Source of the DNA: Linderina pennispora
Taxonomy: Eukaryota; Kickxellomycota; Kickxellomycetes; Kickxellales; Kickxellaceae
Direction of reading: 5' to 3'
Assembly: GCF_002104995.1 (NCBI RefSeq)
Contig: NW_024468250.1
Location: 1,666,257 to 1,730,256, forward strand
DNA: 64,000 bases
The notes under the pieces were generated by a model that did not search any database, had not been told where the DNA came from, and saw only the letters and a program-made list of their open reading frames with translations. Both the position numbers and the translations under genes were made by a program. Below are positions 37,468 through 49,122 of this stretch, piece by piece. Position 1 is the first letter of the stretch. Every line of letters begins with the position of its first letter.

Positions 37468-37705
37468 GGTTGACAATGTATTATAGTGGATTGATTGATA
37501 TCGGAATACCGTTTGAAAAGCCGTGGAAAATTCTTATACTGTCCTGAACTCTACGTTTGCATATATGGTTTCACGTGACCAACCCGGATCTCGGCTTTCT
37601 CCTCCTCTCCGAACCATCGGAACTCGAGGACTAGAGCCAGCCGTCAGCCCGAATCCGACTTCAAGCTCCAGAGCACTCTTTTTGATACCCATTTGCTTTT
37701 TTCAA
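37468..37705. promoter_or_regulatory. Divergent promoter, GPALPP gene and enoyl-CoA isomerase-like gene
   Basis: 238 bp between the two starts. No strong TATA box is visible; TTACACGTGA-like boxes are absent except TTTCACGTGAC at about 37570-37580, which contains a CACGTG E-box. Confidence 0.35.
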
Positions 37706-38460
37706 CATGGTCCCTGCTGTAGAAACTCCCTTGGTTACTCTCACGCGGCCCCGGCAGTCGAACAAGAACGTCTTCCTCCTGCAGCTCCACAATGGCGATT
37801 GACAACCGCGTCACCGTCGACCTGATCCACGACATCAACCAGTGCCTCACCATTATCGAAGCCGAGCTCTCCGCTGCTCCTGAGTCCAAGCTCGGCGGTG
37901 CGGTGGTTGTGACCGGCCACGGGAAAGTTCTTCAGCAACGGCTTCAGCATCCAGCAGCTGGAGGACCACTCGCTTAACATCCGCGCCAAGTTCCACAAGT
38001 TGCTCGCGCGCTTTTTGCTGTTCCGTACGCCTGTCATTGGAGCTCTGAACGGACACACGTTTGCTGCCTGGCTGCTTGATGTCGCTGTCGTTTGATTACA
38101 GAGTGATGCGCAAGGACCGTGGGTTCATCTGTCTGAATGAAGTCGACATTAGGCGTCCGCTGCTGCCAGGCATGGCTGCAGTTGTCAAGGAGAAGATTTC
38201 TGGGACAGAAGGCGCTACGCGACAGCGTCCTGGGCGGCAAGCGCTTCTCGGCCGAGGAGGCCATGGCCGCCGAGTTTGTCGACGAGGCAGTTGATGGGGA
38301 CAAGGTCGTCGAGGTTGCCCTCGACTTGGCTGAAAAGTACGCCCCTAAGACCTACCGCGACAACTACCATCTGTTGAAGGCCGAGCTCTACCGCGATGCT
38401 CTCCCCCACCTGCTCTCCCAGCCTCTCCAGACAGCCGGTCAGTATCTGGCAAAGCTGTGA
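37706..38460 (+). CDS. Peroxisomal enoyl-CoA hydratase/isomerase family protein (delta3,delta2-enoyl-CoA isomerase-like), frameshifted
   Basis: A crotonase-fold enzyme of about 250 residues. It starts MVPAVETPLVTLTRP and shows VFLLQLHNG-x-DNRVTVDLI, a GKFFSNGFSIQQLE loop, PVIGALNGHTFA (oxyanion-hole region), and a C-terminal helical part with VLGGKRFSAEEAMAAEFVDEAV. The last three residues are AKL, a peroxisomal PTS1 signal, so a role in beta-oxidation of unsaturated fatty acids is likely. The layout is closest to the PCD1/ECI group of small isomerases, with FSNG in the position used by these enzymes. The frame shifts at about 37795, 37925, 38080 and 38205, each without loss of conserved residues. 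Confidence 0.82.
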
Positions 38461-38487
38461 GGCATATGTATTCTAATATACAAGAAT

Positions 38488-39190
38488 CTACTCTACATAC
38501 TTTTTGTATGCGAGCTTCAGCTCTTCATCGTCAGGCTTGACCTCGAGGAATCCAGGGTGGGTCGAAACCGCCTTGAACCACCTGTGGAATCCCTGCATAC
38601 TCGTCAGTCTCGGGCACAGAAAATCCACGGTAATGCGCAGGCGCCAAAAGCAGACCAGCAAACGACGTGGTTACCACTTCCACATATCCAAACTGGTCCC
38701 CAAACCAGAACGGCCCGTTCTTGCCACTCGGCCGCTCCCACTGGCGAGCTAGCTCGTTACTGAACTCTCTGAGTCCAGCCAGAAGCGAGTCAATCTCTTT
38801 CTTTTGCTCCTCCTTCTCTGCCGCCATGAGCGTACGGTAGATGTGCGCGGATGATGCGCGTCGAGAACAGCTCGATGGCTAAACGCAGCTGAGCACGCTC
38901 CAGAGCATTGGTCGGAAGCAGATTGGACTCGGGATACTTGTCGGCGATGTATTCGGCGATAACCATCGATTCAATCAGGATCGTGCCATCAGGAATACGC
39001 AGAGCCGGGACCTTGAGCTGGGGGTTGACAAGGTGATACCAGTCTGGCTTGTTCTGCAGGTCAATCTCGATAACCCTGTAGGGAACCTTGGCGATGTTGA
39101 ACGCACGGAGCGCACGTTGCGCAAACGGACAGATCTTGTTTCGAGTAAAGAGGTGTAGGCGTTTTCCTCGTACGGGTAAGCGGTGGCCAT
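38488..39190 (-). CDS. Glutathione S-transferase, omega-type (Cys active site), frameshifted
   Basis: From ATG 39190 the protein begins MATAYPYEENAYT. A missing C in a CCC run shifts the frame before the thioredoxin-fold active-site motif NKICPFAQRALRAF, where Cys is the omega-class nucleophile. The glutathione-binding cis-Pro region (LKVPALRIPDGTILIESMVIAEYIADKYP) follows. The helical C-terminal domain continues through two more shifts (near 38830 and 38600) to a stop at 38488. Omega GSTs reduce mixed disulfides and dehydroascorbate, and some act in detoxification. Length is about 233 residues. It is convergent with the isomerase-like gene, stops 27 bp apart. Confidence 0.82.
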
Positions 39191-40320
39191 TTTGATCAAT
39201 AGTGCACGAAAGTACTGAGCGAAAGAAAGGGTGTCGTCACAAACCCCACTGGGATTGTGTGGTCTTTGGTCACAGGCAGCCTAAACAATAGTTAGGGGCG
39301 CGGCGAAAGCCGATCGCTAATCAAGATTCAAGCAATTAACTTGCCGATTGATCCTGAGCCCAGCTGGATTTTAGCCGCGATTGGCAAAGGAATGCATGGC
39401 TTTGAACCGAGATGTTGATGGTGCCATCGGCAATCGGCAATGCCAGGGACATTTAATAGGTAGACGCTTTGTTTCTCTCCATCGCCTACTTTATGCAAGC
39501 AATAGCAACCTGGAAATCTTCAAAGTGCAAGCTTATCATACTATATCGTATACGGACACCACGGAGTAAACCGTCGTCCGGATTTGCATTTGACTTCTTT
39601 TCTAATAGACACGGGGACCACCTACTATATCCTGTTCATCGGCATATTTCTGTAGGTTGATTTTGGAACATTCGGTAAATGCTCAATCTGCTTTTCTTCG
39701 CTACTGCAGACATACACAGAGCATTTGTGTGTTAACCTTGAGCGGAAATGCTGAGATGATGTTAATAAGGGGAAGTCAGGCAACTGATCGCAATGGCTTT
39801 AAGGCAATAAGATTTGAAATACCATCAATTTTAAATGGCAATTGCAGGTAATTCTTGTATAGCATCCGTACACTTTCCTATTTCGCTTTGTCGCTTTACC
39901 AAGAGCTAGATCAGGTTTACACACTATGACTGGTACCACTAGTTGCCATGTAAATGCTTTGTTCGCACCCTCTTTCTGACAACATCCAACGCCAGCTCCA
40001 GACAAGGAATCGAGTTTGGCTACCGTGGTAGATAGATCGCACTAGTTTCTGGTTGAGTGCAAAAGTTAATGATGCCATCGTAAATCCGTATGGCGACGGG
40101 TTGATCAGACACTGACTCAGTCATGTATGTCTGCCTGCTTGTATCGGAAATCCAGCTAGCGTCCCACCTCCACTCTGGCCATGCCTCTTGGATAGTGGGC
40201 CAAGAATTCCCGCTCTCGATCAATGGGGAATTGGCCATGGGCACATCAAGATGTCGTAATTTCCCTGCAGTTACTCTTTTGTGAGCACTTGGCAAATAAG
40301 CAAATATATATGCTGAATCG
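39191..40320. other. Intergenic region with no recognised gene
   Basis: 1.13 kb containing the GST promoter and that of the following permease. Only short shadow frames; no repeat or RNA gene recognised. Confidence 0.5.
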
Positions 40321-41858
40321 ATGGCTGCAACATGTGAAGAAACGGTGTACACTGTAGAGCAACAATATCTTTTCTTAATCCCACCAAACCCATGTCGTCG
40401 ACTGAAGCCAGAAGTTTCGAATTCTGATATCGAAAAACCCAGAGTCGATGGCATTGCAGCTGTCGACGCGCTGACTGCCAGCGAAGAGGCTATCATGAAG
40501 AGCTACTTGCGCAAGGTCGATGTTCGGATCGCGCTGTTCTTGTGTCTGGAATATGTGTCTGTTTTCCTCAATCGCGGCGGAATAGTCTTTGGCAAGGTGG
40601 ATGGCATGGAGAAGCATCTCAAGCTCAAGGGAACCCAGTACAATACACTGATGGCGCTTTTCTACCCGACGTTCCTGGTCTTCCAGATCCCGCTCAACTT
40701 TTTGTGCCGCAAGATTGGCGCTCGCAAGCATCTTCCATCCATGCTTCTTCTTGCTGGCACCATGAGCGTTGGCGCCATGGGTGCTCGGAATTTCCAAGGC
40801 ATGGTCGCGATCCGTCTACTTGAGGGCTTCGCTCAGGCAGGCTTTATCTCATCGCTCTACTTCACTTTCGGTCTCTGGTACCCGCGCAAGTACTTGGCTC
40901 CGCGCCTTGGGTTCGCACTGAGTACAAGTGGCCTTGCCGGTATTCTCAACAACTTGGTCAATCTGGGCTTTGCCAAGATCCACACCAACACGCCGAACCT
41001 ATGCTTGGCAGTATGAGTACCTGTTTGTTGGTCTCTTTGCTATCCTTACTGGGAATTTACGGTCGCTATCGTTATCAGGAGATTATCCAGGATACTGCAA
41101 GGTTTTCTCAGCGACGAGGAGCGCGAGCTTCGTTGGTCGCATCATGAGCAAGAACAAACTGCAGGCAAGCGTCGACCACAAGATCTCGGGCAGACAGGTC
41201 GTTCAGGGCCTGACTGACTGGCGCCTTCTTGCCTTTATGGTCCTTGACTTTGCTAACAACTATGCTGCATCTTCAGCGGGTAACTGGTCGCCGGTTATTC
41301 TCAAGAGTATCGGCTACAGTACCTTCGACTACCATGGCGCTTCTGCTTGTGCCCTGTGCTGGAGGCACAATTGTTACAATCTCCTCCTGGACTCTACTTC
41401 CGCAAATACGGAAACATTGCGTCGTACCAGATCCTCTTCTCTGTGCTATCAGCCGCCACAATCATCATCGCAGTGGCTGGTGTGCACAACAACACTGCAC
41501 GCACTGTTGCCGTTGTGGTGTTCCCGTTCTTTGCTGCCCCTGCCTGCCTGGTCGGTCCCACCTGGCTCAATGTAAATATGCGTGGTGTCGACAAGAGCGC
41601 CATCTCCAATGCGTTGGCTATTATCGGCACCAATTTTGGAGTGCTGGCTAACAGCTTATGCCTATCTGAATACTGATGCGCCACTCTACATCAAGGGGAA
41701 ACTCGTCCAACTTTGGCATGTTTGCTGTGGCTATCATCATTGCTCTTCTCCTGAGGCTCAGCTACAAGCGCGAGAATCGCAAGTTTGCCGAACAGGAGGG
41801 CCAGGGATGGCAGGCGAGACAGGGTTCCGCAACGTCTACTGATCATGATGTTAAATAG
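40321..41858 (+). CDS. MFS permease of the DAL5/ACS type, separate subfamily, five +1 frameshifts
   Basis: About 510 residues after removing five surplus bases. It has a cytosolic N-tail, then TM1 with LEYVSVFLNRGGIVFGKVDGMEK, TM2-4 (MALFYPTFLVFQIPLNF; GARKHLPSMLLLAGTMS), VAIRLLEGFAQAGF and LWYPRKYLAPR. C-terminal helices are separated by frame changes near 41005, 41335, 41400, 41660 and 41695. A charged tail ends the protein. It differs clearly from the tandem array at 28-33 kb (TM1 lacks DRxNLG), so it is not a fourth array copy. Transporters of this group take up vitamins, amino-acid derivatives or siderophore-like anions; the substrate is unknown. Confidence 0.78.
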
Positions 41859-42336
41859 CAATAGATTTCTCCTGAATCACATTCACTGTGGCCGTTGGGT
41901 CTGTAATTCAGACTGAACCGACCGTTCATTCTGAAGTGTTACACGTGGATCATTTTGAAAAAGCAGCTGAGGTCTGTTGTTTTCATCCGGTGCACAGGCG
42001 CTTCGCCCATTGGATTTAACAGGAGCTCCTGGGAACGAAATTCGGATGATACATGTGTCTGCTACCTGTGTATCGGCCGTGCATTCAGTAACGCATGATT
42101 TGATAAGTGTGTTCCACACATACGGAACACTAAGTCTGACTTGGTGCCAAGGGAGTGACCAGTGGAGCTGAGCTGCACCTCGATTTCTGGGGACATTAAC
42201 AAGGAAACATGACGAAGCAGGACTTTAGGTGCAGGAGCGTAGGAGCTACTGGTAGGCATATAAAACAGACGAAGGATGCGTATTTAGTCCAAGAATCTCT
42301 AGTAAACCTATTACACTACCACGGCTTGTTCTAACC
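41859..42336 (+). promoter_or_regulatory. Intergenic region with TATA box for the secreted-protein gene
   Basis: 478 bp; no gene. TATAAAA at 42259-42265 is 78 bp upstream of the ATG at 42337. Confidence 0.4.
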
Positions 42337-43053
42337 ATGAAGCTCTTTACCAGCTATCCTTGCTGCTAGTCGCTCTGACTCTTTTCCACGGTCCAGGCAT
42401 CGTTGGACTGGACCGCTGACTCGACCCTGGAGTGTCGCTCAAGAAAACTGGGCTACTATAAAGGCCAAGTGTCGACCCACTGCTCAGCACTGCTTCATCA
42501 ATGCTGACAGCCTGAGCTGATGGAGAAGCTTCAGGATCTTCTGGGCCCGGATGGTAAGCTTCTCCCTAACCCGACCATCGATCAGCTGCGCCAGGCGGCC
42601 CAGATCTTCCCACCTTCTCTGTTTGAAATTTTTGCCGGCAAGGAGATCAAGGCATGCCTGGCCACATACATTACTGAGGTTCCCTACTCCTACGGAGTCC
42701 ACCACCGAGGAGACGACCACCGAGAGCACTACCACGGAAGTAGTAACCTCCAAAAGCACTACGACTGAAGAGAAAACTACTGAAACTACTGAAACTACTG
42801 AACTACTGAAACTACTGAACTACCCAAGAGACGAACTACCGAGGGTACTACTAACGACGGAGAAGACGACCGGAGACGACCGATACAACTGAGACGACTG
42901 AGGGTACTGAAGCCACGAGACCACGAGACCACGGAGACCACGGAGACCACCCAGACCACCCAGACCACTGAGACTACCGAAACCAGCGAGACAACCGATG
43001 GGACTATTGTGTCTTCCGAGCCATCGTCCTGGGTAATGTCAACAGACAGATGA
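42337..43053 (+). CDS. Secreted protein with helical Cys-containing domain and Thr/Glu-rich repeat tail, frameshifted
   Basis: The start MKLFTSY leads, after a one-base slip, into a hydrophobic signal sequence (LLLVALTLF). A small domain follows with AQHCFINADS, MEKLQDLLGPDGKLLPNPT and IFAGKEIKACLATYI; two Cys are visible. A low-complexity tail of TTEE/TTES/ETT units extends to TGA 43051. Its DNA has ACNGAGAC-type 9-bp repeats (about 42700-43000) that may expand and contract. Thr-rich tails of this kind are O-mannosylated stalks of cell-wall or surface proteins. At least three frame changes occur, several inside the repeats. No family was recognised; I infer a lineage-specific surface or secreted protein. 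Confidence 0.5.
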
Positions 43054-43704
43054 TGCTGTTCCTACATCCGCTTTCAAATGCCCTCCTCCAGGTCCACGTC
43101 ACTGTCCATGTGATGGCCCACCAGAGTTAGGAGCTAGCTCCAAATATACTGCTAATAAATGCAATTTGGACTCTGGCGTAGATTGCTCGAGAGTTATACA
43201 ACTCAACTCTGCATATAATTTAAGAATATTTGGGCCCTGCGGTTCCCAGTGGGGCTGTTGTTCATGTGAGAGTTCTTACCTGTTTGCAAGCAAGTAGTAC
43301 AAGCTACATTCCGCTCGCCATATTTCGAACCCGGCTAATCACGTAGTCCCTCGTATCCCTCATTTGCATTTTCTATTAGCACTCCCTACAGGAACTCATG
43401 GCGATCTCAACAAACAAAGAAATAACTCCTTTCGCTGCACTTTGAGGGCAGGTGAAATGATGTAAATACCACATGCGATCCACTAATGACAGCAGAATAT
43501 TGTGCAGATCCTTAGCGGAACTGCACTGGCATTAATTAGGGACCGTTTATCAAAATGGTCCGCTGATATATAAACAATCGCGTTAGCCTCACTTTCGGAC
43601 CGATTCGTCTTTATTCTCAAACCTGGTTTCCCGCTTATTCCCTTTAACCCCTCCCTCTTCCCGCTAATAACCCCTCAACCTTTTAACGACAAGCACGCTA
43701 CGCA
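43054..43704 (+). promoter_or_regulatory. Intergenic region with TATA box for fungalysin gene
   Basis: 651 bp; no gene. TATATAAAC at 43567-43575 lies 138 bp before the fungalysin ATG, followed by a CT-rich tract (about 43640-43680). Confidence 0.45.
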
Positions 43705-45666
43705 ATGGTCAGACTGTCCTTTTCGCTCGGATATGTTGCCTGTATTCTTCTGGCAGTCAAGCAAGTTGATGGTCACCAGCAACCTCCTGTTAAAACGTTC
43801 TCGCCGACGCTGAAAAACAAGGGGCCACTAACGATTTACGAGCACCCGCTGGACGTCAAACTCGACTCGCCTGTGCAGGTATCCTCGTTCGCACCGAATG
43901 GAAATGGCGCAGGTTCGCTCAAGTCCATGACCAACGTGGCTATCGCTTACCTTACGAAAACACTCGCAATTCCCGCAACTAACATCAAGGTCACGGATGC
44001 GTATACCGATACCTGCTCTGGCATCACCCATGTGTACCTGTGTCAGACAGCTTGGTGATGTCGATGTCGTCAATGGCCAGGCCAATGTGAACATCGATGC
44101 ACAGGGCCGCGTGATCTCGTCCAGCAACTCATTTGCTTCGGCTGATGCGCTCAACAGGTTTAGCAAGCGGTCTCGTGGATCGCTCACGTCTCGCGCAAAC
44201 AGCGACGCATCCATTGTGCACTCGCTCAAGTCACTCTCCGAGTATGTCTCGACAAGCCTTGAGTGATGCTGATTTGAGGGCAATCGCTGTATCGACAACA
44301 ACTTGCCCGACTACTGGTGAGCAGCAGATCAAGATCACCAATGTGCCGACGCATGTAGCTGCTACCGGCGAGTCAACTGCCAAAAAGGCCTTGCTGCAAA
44401 CAGACGACGGGTCACTTGTGCCTGTTTGGCACATTGTGATGAGGCAGGAAAGCAGCTGGTGGAGTGCACACGTCAACCAGGGCACCAACAAAATCGAGGC
44501 TATCAACGACTGGGTTTCGCACTACGAGGCATACAATGTGTTCCCTCGCACTATCGACACTCCAAACGACGGGAAGCGTACGGTTGTAACTAACCCGGCT
44601 GATGCCAAGGCTAGTCCGAAGGGGTGGGTAACGGGCAACGGTACTCGTGGCAACAACGTCTGGGCCCAGAACAACCCTACTGGTGGTAACTCGTGGAAGG
44701 ATAATCACCGCCCGTCATCAACCAATGGAGTGTTTAACTATCCACTCGATCTCAGCCATGAGCCTGCAAGCTACGTGGATGCAGCAACTACACAGCTGTT
44801 CTACACGGTCAACACGATGCATGATCTTTCCTACCTCTACGGCTTCGATGAGGTGTCTGGGAACTTCCAGGACATCAACTTACAGTGGCAAGGGTGCCGG
44901 GGGCGACTACGTTGTCGCCTTTGCGCAAGATGGTTCGTCAACCAATAATGCAAACTTTGCTGCTCCGCCCGATGGCCAGAACGGCGTCATGCGCATGTTT
45001 GTCTGGGACTTAACAAACCCACACCGCGATGGAGACTTTGAGCAGAGCATCGTCGCTCACGAATACACCCATGGGATCTCAAAGCGTCTGACCGGTGGGC
45101 CGTCGAACGCCGACTGTCTGAATAGCGGGGAAGCCAGCGGAATGGGCGAAGGCTGGAGCGATACTGTAGCCAACCTTTTGCGTATCAAGCCTGGCGATTC
45201 ACGCAGACGTGATATGGTGGTGGGCTCGTATGTTACTGGGCAAGGAATCCGCGACTACCCCTACTCGACTAATATGAAAACCAATCCCTTGACATACGGG
45301 CAGCTCGACACACCCAACCATCAAGGCACCTACTCGATGGGAACAATGTGGGCCACTATTCTCTACGAGATGATTTGGAACCTCATCGACGCTCATGGTA
45401 TTGCCACCGATCTATTCACACACGATCTGAGCAAAGGAAACTGCCTTGCCCTGCAACTCATCCTCAATGGGATGAAGCTGCAGCCGTGCAACCCGTCATT
45501 TATCGATGCACGCAATGCAATCCTACAAGCCGAAAAGAATCTGACCGGCGGCAAGAACAAGTGCGCTATCTGGAAGGCATTCTCCAAGCGTGGAATGGGA
45601 CCGAAGGCTTCCGGAAAGAGCTTTACAACGCATGTTGCTGACAACGCGGTTCCCGCTGGTTGCTGA
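43705..45666 (+). CDS. Fungalysin, secreted M36 zinc metalloprotease; three +1 frameshifts
   Basis: A secreted endopeptidase made as a zymogen. A signal peptide (about residues 1-23, LGYVACILLAVKQVDG) is followed by the FTP/pro-domain (to about residue 230) with TNIKVTDAYTD. The catalytic domain contains the zinc-binding HEYTH followed by GMGEGWSD, which carries the third zinc ligand. The C-terminal part is helical. The frame steps +1 near 44035, 44262 and 44890; removing three bases gives 652 residues, normal for M36 (about 630-650). All catalytic residues are retained, so the gene is probably functional. M36 enzymes degrade collagen, elastin and keratin-like substrates and are expanded in animal-associated and saprotrophic fungi. 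Confidence 0.93.
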
Positions 45667-46496
45667 CACGATACACCATCTTTATACCGCTATATTTAGA
45701 ATAGGAGTTTTATATTTGGAGCACTGAAAGTAGTCGAAGGAGCAGGAAGCGGAACAAGAAAGCTATGTACCAAATAACTATGCCTGTAAACTTAGTTGGA
45801 ATCTCTGCTCATCGCACAAATCTATTGTTCGAAGATTACTGTAGACATATGGTACGTTTGGCACTGTGAAGGAGTTAGGGAAATACAAGGTCCATGTGGT
45901 GGATGTTTCGCATGGCTTTAACATTTGATACTCTGGCGCTGGTACTACCACTGTATCGATGTTCTACGCTGAAAGTTTACCTGTGAACTGAGTTACGCCA
46001 TCCATAGACTCAGCGGACATAGCTATATCATTTTTGTTGACATTGGATTGCCACACCACTCCCGTGCCACCATGCCAATGACCAAACCACTAGCTAGCCT
46101 TGTTGTGCTTGTTGAATGTGTGGGAGTTTTAAAGGTTATGTTTAATACTGAACAAGAGAGGAAAGACGAGTTGTGCCAGGGGTATTTTCTATACAGGCCG
46201 TCCGTGCAACTTCTCAGAGGCTAGACGCTACCTCCATAGTGTAGGCTGTAGCAGGGCTCTCATTGGCGCCTGGACTTTCTGTCACCTGATTCGGCTGACA
46301 TGTCGACGTCAGGGACAGCCGCAGCGGGCGCGCAACAACCTTATACCGACCGAACATTTTCTTTTTCTTCAGTCAATCGTTTTTTTATTTTTCTTTTTTA
46401 TTTTTATTTTTGCTTTTTTGCTTACTGTACATTCACGCTCGGAGCCACTCCAATTCCGAAGGTTAACGTTTTTTTTTTTGACTGACTGGAAGCAAC
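45667..46496. other. Intergenic/possible 5' leader of a retroelement
   Basis: 830 bp without a gene. From about 46300 the sequence (TGTCGACGTCAGGGACAGCC, then T-rich runs at 46375-46480) could be the start of an LTR and leader upstream of the gag frame, but no matching second copy is in the window. Confidence 0.3.
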
Positions 46497-47498
46497 ATGG
46501 AGCCTAGCCATCCGACTGAAGACAAAATGGAAGTAGCCCAACCAGCATCACGCGAAGAGCTACACGAATACTCGCGCAAGCTGGCGATAGATGCCAAAGC
46601 GCTGGAAGGACCGCGTGATCGACCAGACACTGAAGATGACTGACATGGTCATCAAGGGACCCAGACGGTGCAGGCATACCAACAGGCTGAACATGAACTG
46701 TCGAAGACTGAAAAGCTGCTCGAGGCAACCTAAAGCACAGCTAGAGAGACTGACGGCCTGTGGCCAAGCCACACACACTGCACTATGCCCACCGCACTCG
46801 ATTATGGAAAGTGCCAATACTGATAAGGTAGCGGCCTCTGCCAGCTGGACCAGCCAAGCATTGTGCCATGGGACCCGCACATACGCCATCCGACAGAGGA
46901 AAACAAGAGGGATTTCCGCATACCACGTAACCTACCCTGGTATTCAGCCAATGGACAACAAGGGCGATGATATCGAAGTCTTCCTGTACAAGTTCCAGAA
47001 GATACTATATGCCAATGGCCTTCAGCCTGACCACCACTGGACCCGACTACTACCCATATGTCTCGAGATCGAGGAGGACCTCTGGCTGCGCACCCACGTG
47101 TCATGTGACTTGAGTTGGAAGCAAGCCAGACAAGCCATCCTAGACCATTTAGCCGATGAAAAAGCCATGCGCAAGTACTGCAAGGAACTGTTCAGCTGCA
47201 GGCAAGAGGCTGGTGAGTCAGCTGCTCAATTTGCATGCCGATTTCGCAGCATTGCGCTCAAAGCCGGTGGTAAAGATAAGGACACCCTCCTTATTAACAG
47301 ACTGCTTGACCTGTTGCCCGAAAGCATCAGCTATATATTACTGGCAAGGGGGCACCAAGGAGTCCGAGGCAACACACTCATTAATATCGTCCAGCAGCTC
47401 AGGGCCATGGATATTGCAGACAAGCCAACCCCGACTTCGTCAGCACTACTGAAAAAGAGCCCACGCAGAAGGAGCAGGAATGGTGACAATGGCAGACA
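46497..47498 (+). mobile_element. Retrotransposon gag remnant (Ty3/gypsy-type capsid), truncated by an LTR
   Basis: From ATG 46497 a polar N-terminal region (MEPSHPTEDKMEVAQ) breaks frame near 46640. A later frame holds the retrotransposon capsid region: DDIEVFLYKFQKILYANGL, IEEDLWLRTHVSCDLSW, QEAGESAAQFACRF and DTLLINRLLDLLPES, the usual gag capsid layout. The frame then runs directly into the LTR at 47499, whose first codons form its artificial end. No protease, RT or zinc knuckle lies downstream. This is therefore an internally deleted or recombined element. At least one frame change is present. Confidence 0.7.
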
Positions 47499-47747
47499 GT
47501 GTCAGAATTTGTGATTCTCTGAGTGTCTATAATCTTTTCTTTCCTCATCGGGTCCATATGCCATCACAACCATAGACTCCGATCCTCCTTTGAGATCTCT
47601 CTCTTCTCCACTCTCGATTTTCTTCTTAGAACTTCATTCTCTTCTTATTCATAGCTCTATCTTTTTCTGGCTGCTTACAGCCCGCTCCTTATTCAATACA
47701 GCAATTATCTGGCTGACTCAGCCCAAACCACTCGCTGAAACTCGTCA
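47499..47747 (+). repeat. LTR copy A (about 249 bp)
   Basis: Begins TGTCAGAATTTG and contains CTTTCCTCATC, a CT-rich middle, CTGGCTGACTCAG and CCAAACCACTCG, ending near CTCGTCA. It is homologous in inverted orientation to 50583-50812. No direct target-site duplication was visible. Confidence 0.75.
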
Positions 47748-47934
47748 CCTTTCATCAATTTAGATCATTATTCATGTAGTACGGCCAAAGAGGAGGGTTG
47801 AATAAAAGGAACGAAGAAACGACGGGATGAAGAATTAATTAGTTTGCAGTAATCACATATTGAGTTTCTAATAGCATGAACTGAATGAAAAACGATGAAG
47901 TCCACAGCAGTCGGACCATGTGGTTCCAACAGGC

Positions 47935-48150
47935 TATCAGAATTAGATTTACCTCATTTCATCATTCTATTTTTCTTTTATTTTACTGCCTAGTCAAATA
48001 CAGGACTGGATCCTTCTTGTCTTTCGTTTAAATTTTTCTGCTTGGCTCTTTTCCGCTCTCTTTCGCACCTCCTAGATACATATATCCTCAGTTGTTTCAG
48101 CCCGCTCTGCACTCTACTTTTATTGCTCGCAACCATCTGACACAGGGTTG
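47935..48150 (+). repeat. Possible diverged third LTR copy
   Basis: Starts near a TATCAGAATTAGA and ends near TTTCAGCCCGCTC...ATCTGACACAGG, resembling in order the start and the TTACAGCCCGCTC...ATCTGGCTGACTCAG end of LTR copy A. Similarity is patchy. Confidence 0.3.
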
Positions 48151-49122
48151 GAAAATATGTGGTCTATAAAAGTGGGTATTGGTAATTATAACCTTCGTTG
48201 CATATGAAGGAAAGGGAAATATGAAATAGATCATTTGCATCAACTTATACTTGCAAAACAGAAAATATGAGAAAGGAACAAAAGACAAAAAGGTATGTTC
48301 ATTAATCTAGAGCAAGTGCATTTGGTATGAACCATAATAGTGGTATCTCGGAGCTACATGATATGTGATAGTCATCGCTCAACCAGCAGAAGCCACCAGA
48401 AGCTAAGAGAGGAAGTTACACCACATGTATATTGCTGATTGGTTTTAACTGTTCAGCTGCTTCATAGTCTGTGCTCAGTCATCTGAATAGACCAAAAGCG
48501 GAGTCCATGTGGTCATTGAGTGCTCAACTAGCCATGGGCACAGCTGCAATGGCCATTGTCGAGCGTGGGTCAGGAAATGCGTTTCCCAGGTGTAGTGGTT
48601 ATTGTATATAAATAGTGCATGTATAATCAAAGGGGAGGTGTGATTGAGCGCCTTCTTTAGACCTCTAACTGCAGGACGGACTAGTGTAGAAGTCCGGCCT
48701 CTATAATCTATGGCTGCCTGCCCTCTCGGGTCAGGGCAGACCTGGTTCTAAGAGAAGGCAAATACCTGCGACTTGTGGCCAATTCTCACTGCGAGAGCTG
48801 ATTGCCCGTTGGTTAACAGGGTAGGTACATAGTGTCGATGAAGAGCCGAGCTGAGGAATGGCAGGGGTAGTGCATACAAGTGATGCAGCCACTAGGTAGA
48901 CAACAAATTGTTGAAGGCAGCGACCACATTAAACAATGCACTATTTCAGATGATATTATATTGGCCGATTGTTATGAATATGACTATACCTTGTGGATGC
49001 TCGCCACCAGCAAACTAGGACGCACTATTTCTTTTGATCCTTTGGGTATAAGTATTGGTGGTACGATACCATTAGCACTCTTTTCATTTTATTCGCTATT
49101 TATATTTTTTGCTCCCTTTACT
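48151..49122. other. Intergenic region, no recognised gene
   Basis: About 970 bp of mixed AT-rich sequence between LTR debris and the acyltransferase; nothing recognised. It should contain the acyltransferase promoter. Confidence 0.4.

Noticed and set aside
46300-46490. Small protein-coding gene upstream of gag
   Set aside because: The frame is poly-Phe from T runs and has no conserved feature; a retroelement leader is more likely.
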